Shown here: piece by piece, positions 35,051 to 43,771 of the stretch
Layout of the letters: every line of letters starts with the position of its first letter
How positions within the stretch are numbered: position 1 is the first letter of the stretch
NCBI RefSeq assembly: GCF_036621415.1
Contig: NZ_CP030941.1
Span: forward strand, 3,780,001-3,844,000
Direction of reading: 5' to 3'
Origin: Nitratireductor thuwali
Lineage (GTDB): Bacteria > Pseudomonadota > Alphaproteobacteria > Rhizobiales > Rhizobiaceae
Length of the DNA: 64,000 nt
The notes under the pieces: generated by a model
Database searches by the model: none
What the model was told of the DNA's origin: nothing
Seen by the model: the letters and a program-made list of their open reading frames with translations, nothing else
Position numbers and translations under genes: made by a program

Positions 35051-35614
35051 CTAGCTGGCACTGAGGGTCCTGCTGATCTGAGAAACAGTGGCAACCTTTG
35101 CGATTTTCCCGTTCATGTAGTCCAGGGAGACGCGCTCATGCTCCTCGTCATAGGAGCCGATGCATTCCGCCGCCAAGATGACCCGCAAGTCCCGCTGATA
35201 GGCGTCGATCGCGGTCGTGCGGATGCAGGCATGCGTGTTGACGCCGCACAGAACCAGTTCACCGACACCAAATTCCATGAGCATCTGGTCAAGCTCCGTC
35301 TTGAAGAAGGCGCTGTAGCGCTTCTTGACAATCGTTGGATCCACCGAACGCCAATCAAGCCCAGAGTGAAGCTTGGCACCTGGCGTGCCCTCAATCGCGA
35401 TTGCGATGCGCTTATCACGCATCTCAAGAAATGCGTCGCTGAGATCACGGCGGAATTCCTGCCGCACCCAGATTACCGGAAGATGTAATCTTCTGAAGGC
35501 GCTGATTAAGCTATTGGTATTTTGGACCAGTCGGCGCACTTGGTCCGCATCCCGGGCGTCGAGATAGTCGTTGAGCAGGTCAATGATGATGAGACAGCAT
35601 GTGGTCATCACCAT
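35051..35614 (-). CDS. Isochorismatase-like cysteine hydrolase
   Basis: A 187-residue single-domain hydrolase with the family catalytic triad: Asp12 in LIIIDLLNDYLD, Lys in TIVKKRYSAF, and Cys in GVNTHACIRTTAIDAYQRD with the expected cis-peptide neighbourhood. Such enzymes act on amides such as nicotinamide, N-carbamoyl compounds or maleamate, or on isochorismate; nothing here fixes the substrate. No Shine-Dalgarno sequence is obvious; MVMTTCC at 35614 or ATG at 35608 are both possible. GC content is slightly lower than in neighbours, a mild hint of transfer. It stands alone between a DUF1127 gene and rpsD. Confidence 0.83.
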   Translation of the reverse strand: MVMTTCCLIIIDLLNDYLDARDADQVRRLVQNTNSLISAFRRLHLPVIWVRQEFRRDLSDAFLEMRDKRIAIAIEGTPGAKLHSGLDWRSVDPTIVKKRYSAFFKTELDQMLMEFGVGELVLCGVNTHACIRTTAIDAYQRDLRVILAAECIGSYDEEHERVSLDYMNGKIAKVATVSQISRTLSAS

Positions 35615-35691
35615 GCTATACAGAATACTGAACGCGGCTTTGTGACACTGGGCGAACCAAAGACCTACACAGTGCGAACCCGCCGCCCGCG

Positions 35692-35720
35692 TTGACTTTC
35701 CCCCGTTCATCCACTAAGAG
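35692..35720 (+). promoter_or_regulatory. Candidate promoter of rpsD
   Basis: TTGACT (35692-35697), 17 bases, then TAAGAG (35715-35720). This would give a leader of about 165 bases before rpsD. The -10 is weak, as is common in rhizobia. Confidence 0.4.
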
Positions 35721-35846
35721 CCCATTCATGCGCGCTGGCTTTGCGGTCGGCGCGCATTTTGACGTGTCCCGTGGATATTGCCTCCAGCGTGCGGCGATAT
35801 CCTGTCAGGCTTCGAAAAAGGAAGCCAGAGGAGGGCGCGTTTCCTT

Positions 35847-35871
35847 CACCTGAAACATGAGGTTTCGGGTG
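35847..35871 (+). other. Leader hairpin upstream of rpsD
   Basis: CACCTGAAAC (35847-35856) pairs with GTTTCGGGTG (35862-35871) around loop ATGAG, with one T-G wobble-like pair. It lies 22 bases before the rpsD start and could be part of an S4 autoregulatory site, since S4 represses its own translation in other bacteria. Confidence 0.4.
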
Positions 35872-35893
35872 TATTTGTTTGAAAGGGAATGCG

Positions 35894-36511
35894 ATGAGCA
35901 AACGCCACTCAGCGAAGTACAAGCTCGACCGCCGCCTTGGCGAAAACATCTGGGGCCGTCCGAAATCCCCGGTCAACCGCCGTGAATACGGTCCGGGCCA
36001 GCATGGCCAGCGCCGCAAGGGCAAGCTGTCGGACTTCGGTCAGCAGCTCCGCGCCAAGCAGAAGCTCAAGGGGCACTACGGCGACATTTCGGAAAAGCAG
36101 TTCCGCAAGACCTATGACGAGGCCAACCGCCGCAAGGGCGACACCAACGAAAACCTGATCGGTCTCCTGGAGTCGCGTCTGGATGCGCTGGTCTACCGCG
36201 CCAAGTTCGTTCCGACGATCTTTGCCGCGCGCCAGTTCGTCAACCATGGCCACATCCAGGTCAATGGCCGCCGCGTCAACATCCCGTCCTTCCGCTGCAA
36301 GCCAGGCGACGTGATCGAGATTCGCGAAAAGTCACGCCAGCTCGCCATCGTTCTGGAATCGGTTCAGCTCGCAGAGCGCGACGTGCCCGAATATCTCGAG
36401 GCCGACCACAACAAGATGACCGCGCGCTATGTCCGCGTGCCGGGCCTGTCGGACGTGCCCTACGCCGTCCACATGGAACCGAACCTGGTCGTCGAGTTCT
36501 ATTCGCGCTAA
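35894..36511 (+). CDS. rpsD: 30S ribosomal protein S4
   Basis: Primary 16S rRNA-binding protein of the small subunit body. The 205-residue sequence starts [20 protein letters not shown] and has the S4 RNA-binding domain with [15 protein letters not shown] and [15 protein letters not shown]. Alphaproteobacterial S4 genes are commonly outside the ribosomal operons, as here. A start 15 bases earlier is in frame but would not match the family. It has its own terminator. Confidence 0.97.
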   Translation: MSKRHSAKYKLDRRLGENIWGRPKSPVNRREYGPGQHGQRRKGKLSDFGQQLRAKQKLKGHYGDISEKQFRKTYDEANRRKGDTNENLIGLLESRLDALVYRAKFVPTIFAARQFVNHGHIQVNGRRVNIPSFRCKPGDVIEIREKSRQLAIVLESVQLAERDVPEYLEADHNKMTARYVRVPGLSDVPYAVHMEPNLVVEFYSR

Positions 36512-36534
36512 TCGCCGCGAAGCTACTCAGTTTC

Positions 36535-36561
36535 AAAAGGCCGCGTTTGCGCGGCCTTTTT
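36535..36561 (+). terminator. Terminator of rpsD
   Basis: An 11-bp stem AAAAGGCCGCG (36535-36545) with CGCGGCCTTTT (36550-36560), loop TTTG, followed by more T. It is a textbook intrinsic terminator 23 bases after the stop. Confidence 0.93.
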
Positions 36562-36647
36562 CGTTGCCGACATATGGCGCGGCAAATTCCACCTCTTGCA
36601 CGATGCCGAACCGTTTTCAATTCGCCTGTGACGGGTTAATCAGGGGC

Positions 36648-37517
36648 ATGACCATCGCCGAACCGCAGACCTTGCCTCCCGATGCCGAAGCCGCTCCCGG
36701 CGCCCATCCGCTCTTTGCGGATGCCCCGTCATCGGTCGAGTTCAACAAGCTGCGCAAGCGCCTGCTGCGGCTCACCCGTCAGGCGATCGAGGACTTCGCC
36801 ATGGCGCGGGCTGGCGAGCGCTGGCTGGTGGCGCTCTCGGGCGGCAAGGATTCCTACGGCCTCCTCACTATCCTGCTCGACCTGAAATGGCGGGGCCTCC
36901 TGCCGGTCGAGCTGCTGGCCTGTAATCTGGACCAGGGCCAGCCCAATTTCCCCAAGCATGTCCTGCCGCAATATCTGGCGAAGCTCGGCGTGGCCCATCG
37001 CATCGAGTATCAGGACACCTATTCGGTGGTGACGGACAAGATCGCCGAAAACCGCACCTATTGCTCCTTGTGCTCGCGGCTTCGGCGCGGCCATCTCTAC
37101 CGCATCGCGCGGGAGGAGAGGTGCTCCTCGCTCGTGCTCGGGCACCATCGCGACGATATTCTCGAAACCTTCTTCATGAACCTGTTCCATGGCGGCCGGC
37201 TCGCCGCCATGCCGCCGAAGCTCCTCAATGACGAGGGCGATGTCATGGTGCTGCGGCCGCTCAGCTTCTGCGCCGAGGAAGATCTGGCGAAATTCGCCGA
37301 CGCCATGCGCTTTCCGATCATTCCCTGCGACCTGTGTGGCAGCCAGGACGGCCTTCAGCGCAACGCCATGAAGGCAATGCTGGCGGACATCGAAAAGCGG
37401 ATGCCCGGCCGCAAGGAGACGATGGCCCGCGCGCTGGCCAATGCGCGGCCCTCGCACCTGCTGGACCGCAACCTGTTCGATTTTGCCGGTCTCGCCCCGA
37501 CTACACCTGTGGATTGA
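36648..37517 (+). CDS. ttcA: tRNA 2-thiocytidine biosynthesis protein TtcA
   Basis: Iron-sulfur enzyme that thiolates cytidine 32 of certain tRNAs. The 289-residue protein has the PP-loop [16 protein letters not shown], the two CxxC pairs [10 protein letters not shown] and CDLCGSQDG that hold the cluster, and [18 protein letters not shown] chose the ATG giving [12 protein letters not shown]; an upstream ATG at 36603 is possible. Its last 17 bases overlap the end of the convergent MFS gene. trmJ, which modifies the same tRNA position, is 4 kb away. Confidence 0.94.
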   Translation: MTIAEPQTLPPDAEAAPGAHPLFADAPSSVEFNKLRKRLLRLTRQAIEDFAMARAGERWLVALSGGKDSYGLLTILLDLKWRGLLPVELLACNLDQGQPNFPKHVLPQYLAKLGVAHRIEYQDTYSVVTDKIAENRTYCSLCSRLRRGHLYRIAREERCSSLVLGHHRDDILETFFMNLFHGGRLAAMPPKLLNDEGDVMVLRPLSFCAEEDLAKFADAMRFPIIPCDLCGSQDGLQRNAMKAMLADIEKRMPGRKETMARALANARPSHLLDRNLFDFAGLAPTTPVD

Positions 37518-38745
37518 CGGTCCGGAAGAGCTTGCCCCGCTCGGCGATCAGCACCAGCGCCAATCCCACCGCCGAAACGGTAAAGTAGCCGGCCGCCAGC
37601 GGCGTCAGCGTACCGTCGAAGGCCTGCCCGATCATCGCGCCCAGAAGTCCGCCGCCGAGCGTCGTCGTGAAGCCGAGGACCGAGGCCGCGGTGCCCGCGA
37701 CATGGCCGAGCGGCTCCATGGCGATGGAATTGAAGTTCGGCCCGATCCAGCCGAACATGAACATCGAGGCCGAAAAAAGCACGAAGAACAGCGGGAACGG
37801 AACCGGCCCGATCAGCGAGACCGTCAGCCACAATGCGTTGGTCGCCAGGAACGTCAGCAAGGCCCCATGCGAAAGCCGGCGCATGCCGAAACGGCCGACG
37901 AAACGCGAGTTTGTGAAGGACGACAGGGCCATCAGCCCGGCGCCGATCGCGAACAGGATCGGAAACCACGCACCGAGGCCGTAGATGTCGACATAGATCT
38001 GCTGCGCGGAGTTGATGAACCCGAAAAGCGCGCCGAAAATCGCCGTCGTGGCGAGCGTGTAGCAAAGTGCGATGCGGTTGGTCACCACGAAGCGGAAGCC
38101 TTCCATGATGATCTTGAGGGAAAAGGCGCGGCGGTGGCTGGGATCCAGCGTCTCCGGCAGCCGCAATCCCGACCAGAGCGCGACGATCAGCGCCAGGCCC
38201 GCCATGAGTACGAAAATCTCGTGCCAGTCACCGAAGATCATGATGAGCTGCCCGAGGCTGGGCGCTATCACGGGAATGGCCATGAACACCATCATGACCA
38301 TGGAAAGCACTTCGGCCATCCGGCGTCCGCCGAAGACGTCGCGAATGGCTGACACCGCTATCACGCGCGTGGCGGCCGCCCCGACGCCCTGCAGGACGCG
38401 CAGTGCCAGAAGCAGCTCGAAGGTTGGCGCGAAGGCTGCCGCGACTGCCGCGCCGATATAGATGGCAAGCCCGATCAGCAGCGGCCCGCGCCGCCCGAAG
38501 CTGTCGGTGATCGGTCCGTAGAATAGCTGCGCTCCACCGAAGCCGACTAGATAGGCGGTGATGACGAACTGCCGGGAATTCTCGTCCTCCACCCCCAGCG
38601 CCGCGCCGATCTGCTGCAGTGCCGGCAGCATCACGTCGATGGCGAGCGCGTTGAGCGCCATGAGCGCGGCGGCGAGCGCGATGAATTCGGCCCGGCCGAT
38701 TTTCAGGCTGATTTGGTCAGAGGTGCGGGCAGCCGGCTGGTCCAT
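37501..38745 (-). CDS. Bcr/CflA-family MFS drug efflux transporter
   Basis: Twelve-helix major facilitator of 414 residues. Motif C and D features of the drug:H+ antiporter-1 group are present: [20 protein letters not shown] in helix 1, [20 protein letters not shown] (motif A), [20 protein letters not shown], and a second half with [19 protein letters not shown]. Members export chloramphenicol, bicyclomycin, sulfonamides or cysteine; substrate here is unknown. The start at [11 protein letters not shown] gives the normal length. It overlaps ttcA tail to tail by 17 bases. Confidence 0.9.
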   Translation of the reverse strand: MDQPAARTSDQISLKIGRAEFIALAAALMALNALAIDVMLPALQQIGAALGVEDENSRQFVITAYLVGFGGAQLFYGPITDSFGRRGPLLIGLAIYIGAAVAAAFAPTFELLLALRVLQGVGAAATRVIAVSAIRDVFGGRRMAEVLSMVMMVFMAIPVIAPSLGQLIMIFGDWHEIFVLMAGLALIVALWSGLRLPETLDPSHRRAFSLKIIMEGFRFVVTNRIALCYTLATTAIFGALFGFINSAQQIYVDIYGLGAWFPILFAIGAGLMALSSFTNSRFVGRFGMRRLSHGALLTFLATNALWLTVSLIGPVPFPLFFVLFSASMFMFGWIGPNFNSIAMEPLGHVAGTAASVLGFTTTLGGGLLGAMIGQAFDGTLTPLAAGYFTVSAVGLALVLIAERGKLFRTVNPQV

Positions 38746-38927
38746 CGAAAACGCTCCGTCGAACCGCGCTCTTTCGGGCGGCACGGCCAATCTAATCGGA
38801 TGGCCCCAGTCTCGACCCTCACTTGCTGCCGGGGAAATGGGGCACGGACACTAAAACCGCCGGCCAGGAAACGGCGCGAAGTCAGGCAGCGGCCTCGGCT
38901 GCCTGACGCCGGCGCGGCAGCGGCATG

Positions 38928-39263
38928 TCAGGCCGCGCCGCGCGTGCTGACGCCCTTTTCCGACATGAATGTCTGCAGTTCGCCCGCCTGAAACATCTCG
39001 CGGATGATATCGCAGCCGCCCACGAACTCGCCCTTTACATAGAGCTGGGGGATCGTCGGCCAGTTGGAATATTCCTTGATGCCCTGCCGCAATTCGTCCG
39101 AGGTCAGCACGTTGACCCCATGATAGTCGACGCCCAGATAGTCTAGAATCTGCACGACCTGGCCCGAAAACCCGCACTGCGGAAAGCCGGGCGTGCCCTT
39201 CATGAAAAGCACGACCTCGTTGCTCTTTACCTCGTTGTCGATGAATTCGTTGATGCCGCTCAT
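38928..39263 (-). CDS. grxD: Monothiol glutaredoxin, Grx4 family
   Basis: Carries and transfers iron-sulfur clusters and partners with BolA proteins. The 111-residue protein has the monothiol active site GFPQCGFSGQV (CGFS), the WPTIPQLYVKGEFVGGCDI glutathione-binding stretch and a lysine in LFMKGTP. The start MSGINEFIDNEVKSNE is the family one. In many alphaproteobacteria bolA lies directly upstream of grxD; here the bolA gene is 2.9 kb away with accessory genes between. Confidence 0.95.
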   Translation of the reverse strand: MSGINEFIDNEVKSNEVVLFMKGTPGFPQCGFSGQVVQILDYLGVDYHGVNVLTSDELRQGIKEYSNWPTIPQLYVKGEFVGGCDIIREMFQAGELQTFMSEKGVSTRGAA

Positions 39264-39400
39264 CGCCTGTCCTTTCGTTGCCGGGGTCAAGGCCCGGCAT
39301 TTCGTAATGCTGGTTTACCGTTATCTATTGCACCATCCGGCGCGACGCAATGCGGCGGATGGATTATCCTGACGGCCATTTTACGCTACCGGGAGGAGTT

Positions 39401-40297
39401 ATGACGGAAGCCGAGCTCGAAATCGTCCGATCCGCCTTCGCGCGCCAGATTCTGGCTGTCGCAGGCGTCGCAGGAAACGAGGCCCTCGAGCGCGCCTTTC
39501 GCACCGTCAGGCGCGAGGATTTTTTGGGCTCGAAGCCGTGGAGCATCATCGACTTCGCGAAGGGGCCGCGTCGGCTGCCCTCCAACGATCCGGTCTATGC
39601 CTGTCAGGACGTCGTTTTCGTCCTTGCGGGAGAACGCGGCGTCAACAATGGCAGCCCCGCGCTGCATGCCCGCATGCTGGACGCGCTGGCGCCGAAGCCG
39701 GGGGAGACGGTGGTGCATCTGGGCGCGGGCACGGGCTACTACTCCGCGATCCTTTCGCATCTGGTCGGCCCCGAGGGCAGGGTGATCGCCGTGGAAATCG
39801 ATCCCAGGCTGGCCGCAAGGGCCGAAGAGGAGCTTCAGCGCTACGCCAATGTGGAGGTCCTCGTCGGGGACGCGGCGGAATGGCCGCAGCGGGAGGCCGA
39901 CGGCGTCTATGTCAATTTCGCCGTCATGGCCCCCTCGGATCGCTGGATCGAGCGCCTCGCCCCCGACGGCCGGCTGGTGGTTCCCCTCGGCGTTCCGGCG
40001 CAGCCGCCACGCCCCGGCGCCCCCCGCTTCTCGCGCCACGGCGGCGCCTTTCTCTTCAGGCGGGACGCGGGTGGCGGGGAATACCACGCTTCCCGCCTCT
40101 GCAACGCCTTCTTCATTTTCGCGGAGGGAAGCACGGGAACGATCGACGAAGCGGAGGAGGCGAGCCTGCGGGACGCCTTCCGCGGCCCGGGCGCCGAGTT
40201 CGTGCGCAGCCTCGTCTGGAAGCGCCCCGCCGATCCGGCAAGGTGCTGGATTTCCACACCGCGCTGGAGCCTCTCCTATGATCCGGTGAAGCAGTAG
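39401..40297 (+). CDS. PCMT-like methyltransferase
   Basis: A 298-residue SAM-dependent methyltransferase related to protein-L-isoaspartate O-methyltransferases. The SAM site is VVHLGAGTGYYSAILSHLVG and VIAVEIDPRLAARAEEEL, with the usual catalytic-region stretch YVNFAVMAPSDRWIERLAPD. The N terminus before residue 60 is longer than in classic Pcm, and the true PCMT Ser-containing loop is not clear, so the substrate may differ. The ATG at 39401 with GGGAGGAG upstream is preferred over 39350. It faces away from grxD and is transcribed alone. Confidence 0.82.
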   Translation: MTEAELEIVRSAFARQILAVAGVAGNEALERAFRTVRREDFLGSKPWSIIDFAKGPRRLPSNDPVYACQDVVFVLAGERGVNNGSPALHARMLDALAPKPGETVVHLGAGTGYYSAILSHLVGPEGRVIAVEIDPRLAARAEEELQRYANVEVLVGDAAEWPQREADGVYVNFAVMAPSDRWIERLAPDGRLVVPLGVPAQPPRPGAPRFSRHGGAFLFRRDAGGGEYHASRLCNAFFIFAEGSTGTIDEAEEASLRDAFRGPGAEFVRSLVWKRPADPARCWISTPRWSLSYDPVKQ

Positions 40298-40339
40298 CGC
40301 CTTCACCGGTGCCCGCGGCAGGGATGTGCCTCCACGGTC

Positions 40340-41211
40340 TCATCCCTCGGCGGGCTGAACGCTCCGCTCCAGGAATTCCATCACGCGCGGCGCCTGGCCG
40401 GGCAGGAAGTGGTAGCCGTCCTCGATAAAGCATATCTGCGCATGGGGGGCTGCGCACTCCAGCCTGGCCTGCGTGTCGCGGGAATCGAGCAGGACATCCC
40501 GCCCGCCGATGACCGCCAGGATCGGCATCTCGAGCCGGCGCAGCTGTTCATCCGTCAGTTGCGGGATCTTCACCACCCGCGGCTTGATCGCCCGGCCGAC
40601 GGTCTCCATGAGGTCGGCCATGGGCTGCAGCTCGTCGGGCAGTTCCTTCGGCGCGGGGCCGAAAACCTGCTCCCGGATCTTGCGCTTCCCCAGGGGCCGA
40701 GAAGCAGGAGGGGCACCGCCTTCAAGAGGAAGTTCTTCTGCCGCCCGATGCCGGCCGGGCAGATCAAGGCGAGCGCGCGCACCGCGGAAGGTCTTCTATT
40801 CGCATAGTCGAGCGCCAGCCACCCGCCCAGGGACGTGCCGACGATGCCGGCGGTCTCTATTCCCAGGCCGCTGAAGACGTCGTCGAGCCACAAGGCATGC
40901 GCATCCCCGGCAAGCGCCGGTCTCACCCGCGCGCTCAGCCCGGCCTCGCCGATCATGTCGACCGCAAAGAGCCGGAACCTGGTCGACCACAGCGCGACGT
41001 CCGGCATCCATGCCGCGGAGTTGGCCTGCGAACCATGAAGCAAGACAACCGGCGGAGCGTCTTTCCGTCCGCATGCCACGACGAATGTCGAGCCTTGGCG
41101 CGTCGGGACGTACAGTTCCGTTTTCGGCACCGGCCACCGGTCCAGCACCTGGCGATACTGCGCCTCCACCTCGGCCGCCGCCTTGTCGCTTCGAAAGACC
41201 GCGTCGTTCAT
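40340..41211 (-). pseudogene. Alpha/beta hydrolase broken by one-base frameshift
   Basis: Two overlapping minus-strand frames make one alpha/beta hydrolase. The first part (from 41211) has PPVVLLHGSQANSAAWMPD (oxyanion region) and the nucleophile elbow GIVGTSLGGWLALDYANRR. After KAVPLLLLGPWG the frame is lost at a run of four G (C at 40688-40691 on the plus strand). One extra base would restore KRKIREQVFGPAPKELPDEL and the rest, including MPILAVIGGRDVLLDSRDT and HAQICFIEDGYHFLPGQ with the catalytic Asp and His. The intact product would be about 290 residues. A homopolymer error in the assembly is as likely as a true mutation. The start overlaps the HTH gene upstream by ATGA. Confidence 0.82.
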
Positions 41212-41630
41212 GCTTGCGCGCCCAGCTGCAATTGCAGCATCTCCAGCAGCTTCGCCGCATCGGACGGGCTGCAGATCACCACGATCTTCAGGCTTTCGGC
41301 GAGCGGGTCGAACGCCGTGCTGAGATGCAGCGGCGGCGTCTTGCCGCCACCTGCCATCGCGGCGGAGCTGAGGAAAGCCGCCATCCGCTCCGCACGCTCA
41401 GGCGTCATGCGCGGAATGTCGACGATGCACGTCGTGCGCACGCCCTCCGCCGCATCTGGCTGACCGCCCGCCACACCGGCAAATTCGTCGAGCCTCGTCC
41501 GGTCGATGCGATAGGATTTTCCGATCCGCGTTGCCGGCAACTGTCCGTTGCGGATGTAGCGCAGCACCGTCTTGGGGTGCAGCTTCAGCCGTTCGGCCGC
41601 CTGCTCGACGGTGAAGAGAGCGCTCGACAT
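41208..41630 (-). CDS. Excisionase-type helix-turn-helix regulator
   Basis: A 140-residue protein. The N-terminal 50 residues form a MerR/excisionase-like winged helix: LFTVEQAAERLKLHPKTVLR and YIRNGQLPATRIGKSYRIDR, followed by LDEFAGV. The remaining 85 residues form a domain with HLSTAFDPLAESLKIVVICS that I do not recognise. It is translationally coupled to the broken hydrolase by ATGA, suggesting a regulator-enzyme pair. Phage origin is not indicated by the neighbours. Confidence 0.8.
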   Translation of the reverse strand: MSSALFTVEQAAERLKLHPKTVLRYIRNGQLPATRIGKSYRIDRTRLDEFAGVAGGQPDAAEGVRTTCIVDIPRMTPERAERMAAFLSSAAMAGGGKTPPLHLSTAFDPLAESLKIVVICSPSDAAKLLEMLQLQLGAQA

Positions 41631-41748
41631 TGGCCTTATTGCTCCTTATCATCTCCCTTATAGGGTACGATACGGATTAAAATAGATCAATAAGCCAGTG
41701 CGCAATCCTGAAAAGTGCATGCAGATGACGGAAGATTGCGGAGCACAG

Positions 41749-42084
41749 ATGAGGTCGCGCCTACGCGCCAATCTCGGTTTGGCGATGAAGCTTGCAAGGA
41801 AACGCGAAGCAGCCCTCATTCGGGAGCTGATCGCGGCGATCGACAATGCCGAAGCCGCGCCCGGCCTCAGCGAGCCGGCCTCTGTCGTGCGCCACGATTT
41901 CCGCGATCGATCCGCGGAAGCCGAAAGGCGCCTTCTGAGCAGGGAGGAGGTGCGCGCCCTAGTTTCAAGGGAGATCGAAAAGCGGGCCCATGCAGCAGCC
42001 GAATTCGACCGGCTGGGTAAGGCGGAAGAGGCCGCAGCCCTGCGCGCGGAAATCCAGATGGCAAGGCGCTACGTCGAGGAATAG
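41749..42084 (+). CDS. Truncated GatB/YqeY-like protein
   Basis: A 111-residue protein resembling the N-terminal half of YqeY: MRSRLRANLGLAMKLARKRE, then ALIRELIAAIDNAEA, LSREEVRALVSREIEKRA and EEAAALRAEIQMARRYVEE. Full YqeY proteins have about 150 residues and continue with a second helical bundle like the GatB tail; here the stop comes directly after the AEI-x-RRY helix. It may be a degraded paralogue or a shortened form. Alternative ATG codons at 41719 and 41725 exist; 41749 has GGAG five bases upstream. It diverges from the HTH gene. Confidence 0.65.
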   Translation: MRSRLRANLGLAMKLARKREAALIRELIAAIDNAEAAPGLSEPASVVRHDFRDRSAEAERRLLSREEVRALVSREIEKRAHAAAEFDRLGKAEEAAALRAEIQMARRYVEE

Positions 42085-42179
42085 GAGCTATGCCCAAGAC
42101 GGGGCGGTCGATAATTCGCGATCTTCGAGATGCCGCTCTCGGCGCGAAGCACAATGTCCGCGGAGACCCCTTCGTTACG

Positions 42180-42413
42180 CTACTCCGGCACGCTCGTCTG
42201 CAGCGCGAGGGCATGCAGAACGCCGCCCATCCTGCCCTTCAGCGCGTCATAGACCATCTGGTGCTGCTGAACGCGCGACTTACCGCGAAAGCTCTCCGCC
42301 ACCACTTCGGCCGCATAGTGATCGCCGTCGCCGGCAAGATCCCGGATCGTCACCTTGGCGTCGGGAATGCTTTCCTTGATCAAGCGTTCGATGTCGGCGG
42401 CGTTCATGGCCAT
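42180..42413 (-). CDS. bolA: BolA/IbaG-family protein
   Basis: A 77-residue partner of Grx4 in iron-sulfur trafficking. It shows the BolA class II fold with MNAADIERLIKESIPDAKVT, then YAAEVVAESFRGKSRVQQHQ (invariant His in the helix) and MVYDALKGRMGGVLHALALQ. The start MAMNAADIE fits rhizobial homologues. It normally sits directly before grxD; here three accessory genes and a pseudogene separate them. It lies about 1.4 kb from purL, which is usually also close. Confidence 0.93.
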   Translation of the reverse strand: MAMNAADIERLIKESIPDAKVTIRDLAGDGDHYAAEVVAESFRGKSRVQQHQMVYDALKGRMGGVLHALALQTSVPE

Positions 42414-42530
42414 GGGCTGCGCTGTCTCCAGGATTGCTCTTGAACGAGATATGGCGGTTCGGGCGGGCGAGGTCAATTGTGGTCGGCGACAAACCCCGCT
42501 TTCCAAGCCCGTTTTGGAGAGCGGGACCGG

Positions 42531-43130
42531 TCACGCGGAGCAGAGTTTTCTGAACGCCGCGACCGCGTCGGCGGCGCACGACTCCGCTTCCGATCCCGAA
42601 GGCGGGGGAATTGCTCCGATGGCGCGCCTGATCTGCCGGTCGCCGATCAAAAGGCTCAGGAACCATTCCGTGGCCGTGTGGGCCGAGGGGGCGGCCAGCA
42701 TTCCGTCCGCAATGGCCCGTCCGATCAGTCTCTCGATCAACGGGAACACCCGGTCGCGGCCCGCGGCGGCGATGGTTTTGCCCAATTCTCCGCTTTCGTC
42801 GGCTGCTGCGGCCCGGTTCAGCGCTATGGCCTTCTCGCCCAGCAGCATCGAAAGCAGGATCGGGGCGATCTCCTCCAGCGCGCTCATAGGGTCGGCGCCG
42901 CTGCTCAATGCCGCCTCAAGCCTTGCTTGCGTTTCGCTGGCGTTGCGCTCGACCATCGTCTTGAACAGTCCGCGCTTGCCGCCGTACCAGCGGTATAGAG
43001 TCTCGTTGGAAGCATTGGCTTCCCTGGCAATTGCCAGCATGGATGTGGCGCCATAGCCGCGTTCCCGCACCAGCTTGTAGGCCACCTTCTCGATCTGACG
43101 GTGCCGTTCGGCCCTTGTCTCCTTGCGCAT
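42531..43130 (-). CDS. TetR-family repressor
   Basis: A 199-residue TetR regulator. The helix-turn-helix is HRQIEKVAYKLVRERGYGAT followed by SMLAIAREANASNETLYRWY, and the rest is an all-helical ligand domain ending in a TetR_C-like region. The ATG at 43130 is six bases from GGAG, whereas the ATG two codons earlier would touch it. It diverges from a DUF1772 gene 88 bases away, and two matching operators lie in between, so it most likely represses both genes. The ligand is unknown. Confidence 0.92.
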   Translation of the reverse strand: MRKETRAERHRQIEKVAYKLVRERGYGATSMLAIAREANASNETLYRWYGGKRGLFKTMVERNASETQARLEAALSSGADPMSALEEIAPILLSMLLGEKAIALNRAAAADESGELGKTIAAAGRDRVFPLIERLIGRAIADGMLAAPSAHTATEWFLSLLIGDRQIRRAIGAIPPPSGSEAESCAADAVAAFRKLCSA

Positions 43131-43159
43131 GAACATCTCCGAAGCATCTTGACCAAGGA

Positions 43160-43175
43160 CGTACATGTTTGTACG
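43160..43175. promoter_or_regulatory. TetR operator 1
   Basis: CGTACATGTTTGTACG is a 16-base inverted repeat with arms CGTAC/GTACG. It lies between the divergent tetR and DUF1772 genes and shares its arms and ACATG core with operator 2. Confidence 0.75.
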
Positions 43176-43187
43176 GATAAGTAAATA

Positions 43188-43203
43188 CGTACATGAGAGT
43201 ACG
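43188..43203. promoter_or_regulatory. TetR operator 2
   Basis: CGTACATGAGAGTACG has the same CGTACATG...GTACG design as operator 1 and starts exactly 28 bases after it, so the two sites are on nearly the same helical face. It is 15 bases before the DUF1772 start. Confidence 0.75.
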
Positions 43204-43218
43204 GTTCCGGAGGCGGTC

Positions 43219-43731
43219 ATGCCCAGATTGTTGCTCGCGCTATCGATCCTGTCTTTGATCTTTTGTGGTGCGATATTCGGATTCTTCTACGCTTGGGTCT
43301 GCTCCACCATGTGGGGCCTCGACCAGGCCGATCCGCGCGTCGCGATCGGAGCCATGCAGGCGATGAATGCCTCGGTCCGCAATGCTGCGTTCTTTCCAGC
43401 GTTCTTCCTGACGCCCGTGGTGTTGGCGCTAACGGCGGCGGTTTCGCACTATTTAGGCCAGAGGTCGGCCGCGCCATGGTTCCTGCTGGCCGCCGTCGTC
43501 TACCTGGTGTTCGGGCTCGCCCTCACCATGGCGGTGAACGTGCCGATGAACGAAGCGCTGGCCGCTAGGCCCGTTCCTGCGGACATGGAGATCGCGGGCG
43601 AAATCTGGCAGGACTATTCGGGGCGGTGGCAGTTCTGGAACCAGATGCGAACTGTGGCGTCAGGCATCGCCCTGGCGCTGGCGGGGTTTGCAGTCACGAG
43701 ATTGCGGCCCGCCGTTTCGCGCCTCCGATAA
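43219..43731 (+). CDS. DUF1772 (anthrone oxygenase-like) membrane protein
   Basis: A 170-residue integral membrane protein with four helices: residues 3-25, 55-75, 83-103 and 140-160. The conserved features of DUF1772 are seen in FYAWVCSTMWGL, then FFPAFFLTPVV and a polar loop with NVPMNEALAARP and WNQMRTVASGIAL. The family includes fungal anthrone oxygenases; bacterial roles are unknown but genes are often next to TetR regulators. GGAGG precedes the ATG. Placement behind two TetR operators points to inducible expression. Confidence 0.85.
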   Translation: MPRLLLALSILSLIFCGAIFGFFYAWVCSTMWGLDQADPRVAIGAMQAMNASVRNAAFFPAFFLTPVVLALTAAVSHYLGQRSAAPWFLLAAVVYLVFGLALTMAVNVPMNEALAARPVPADMEIAGEIWQDYSGRWQFWNQMRTVASGIALALAGFAVTRLRPAVSRLR

Positions 43732-43771
43732 GACGGGAAGGGCGGCTGCCGGCGCACCTGTCGCCGGACGT

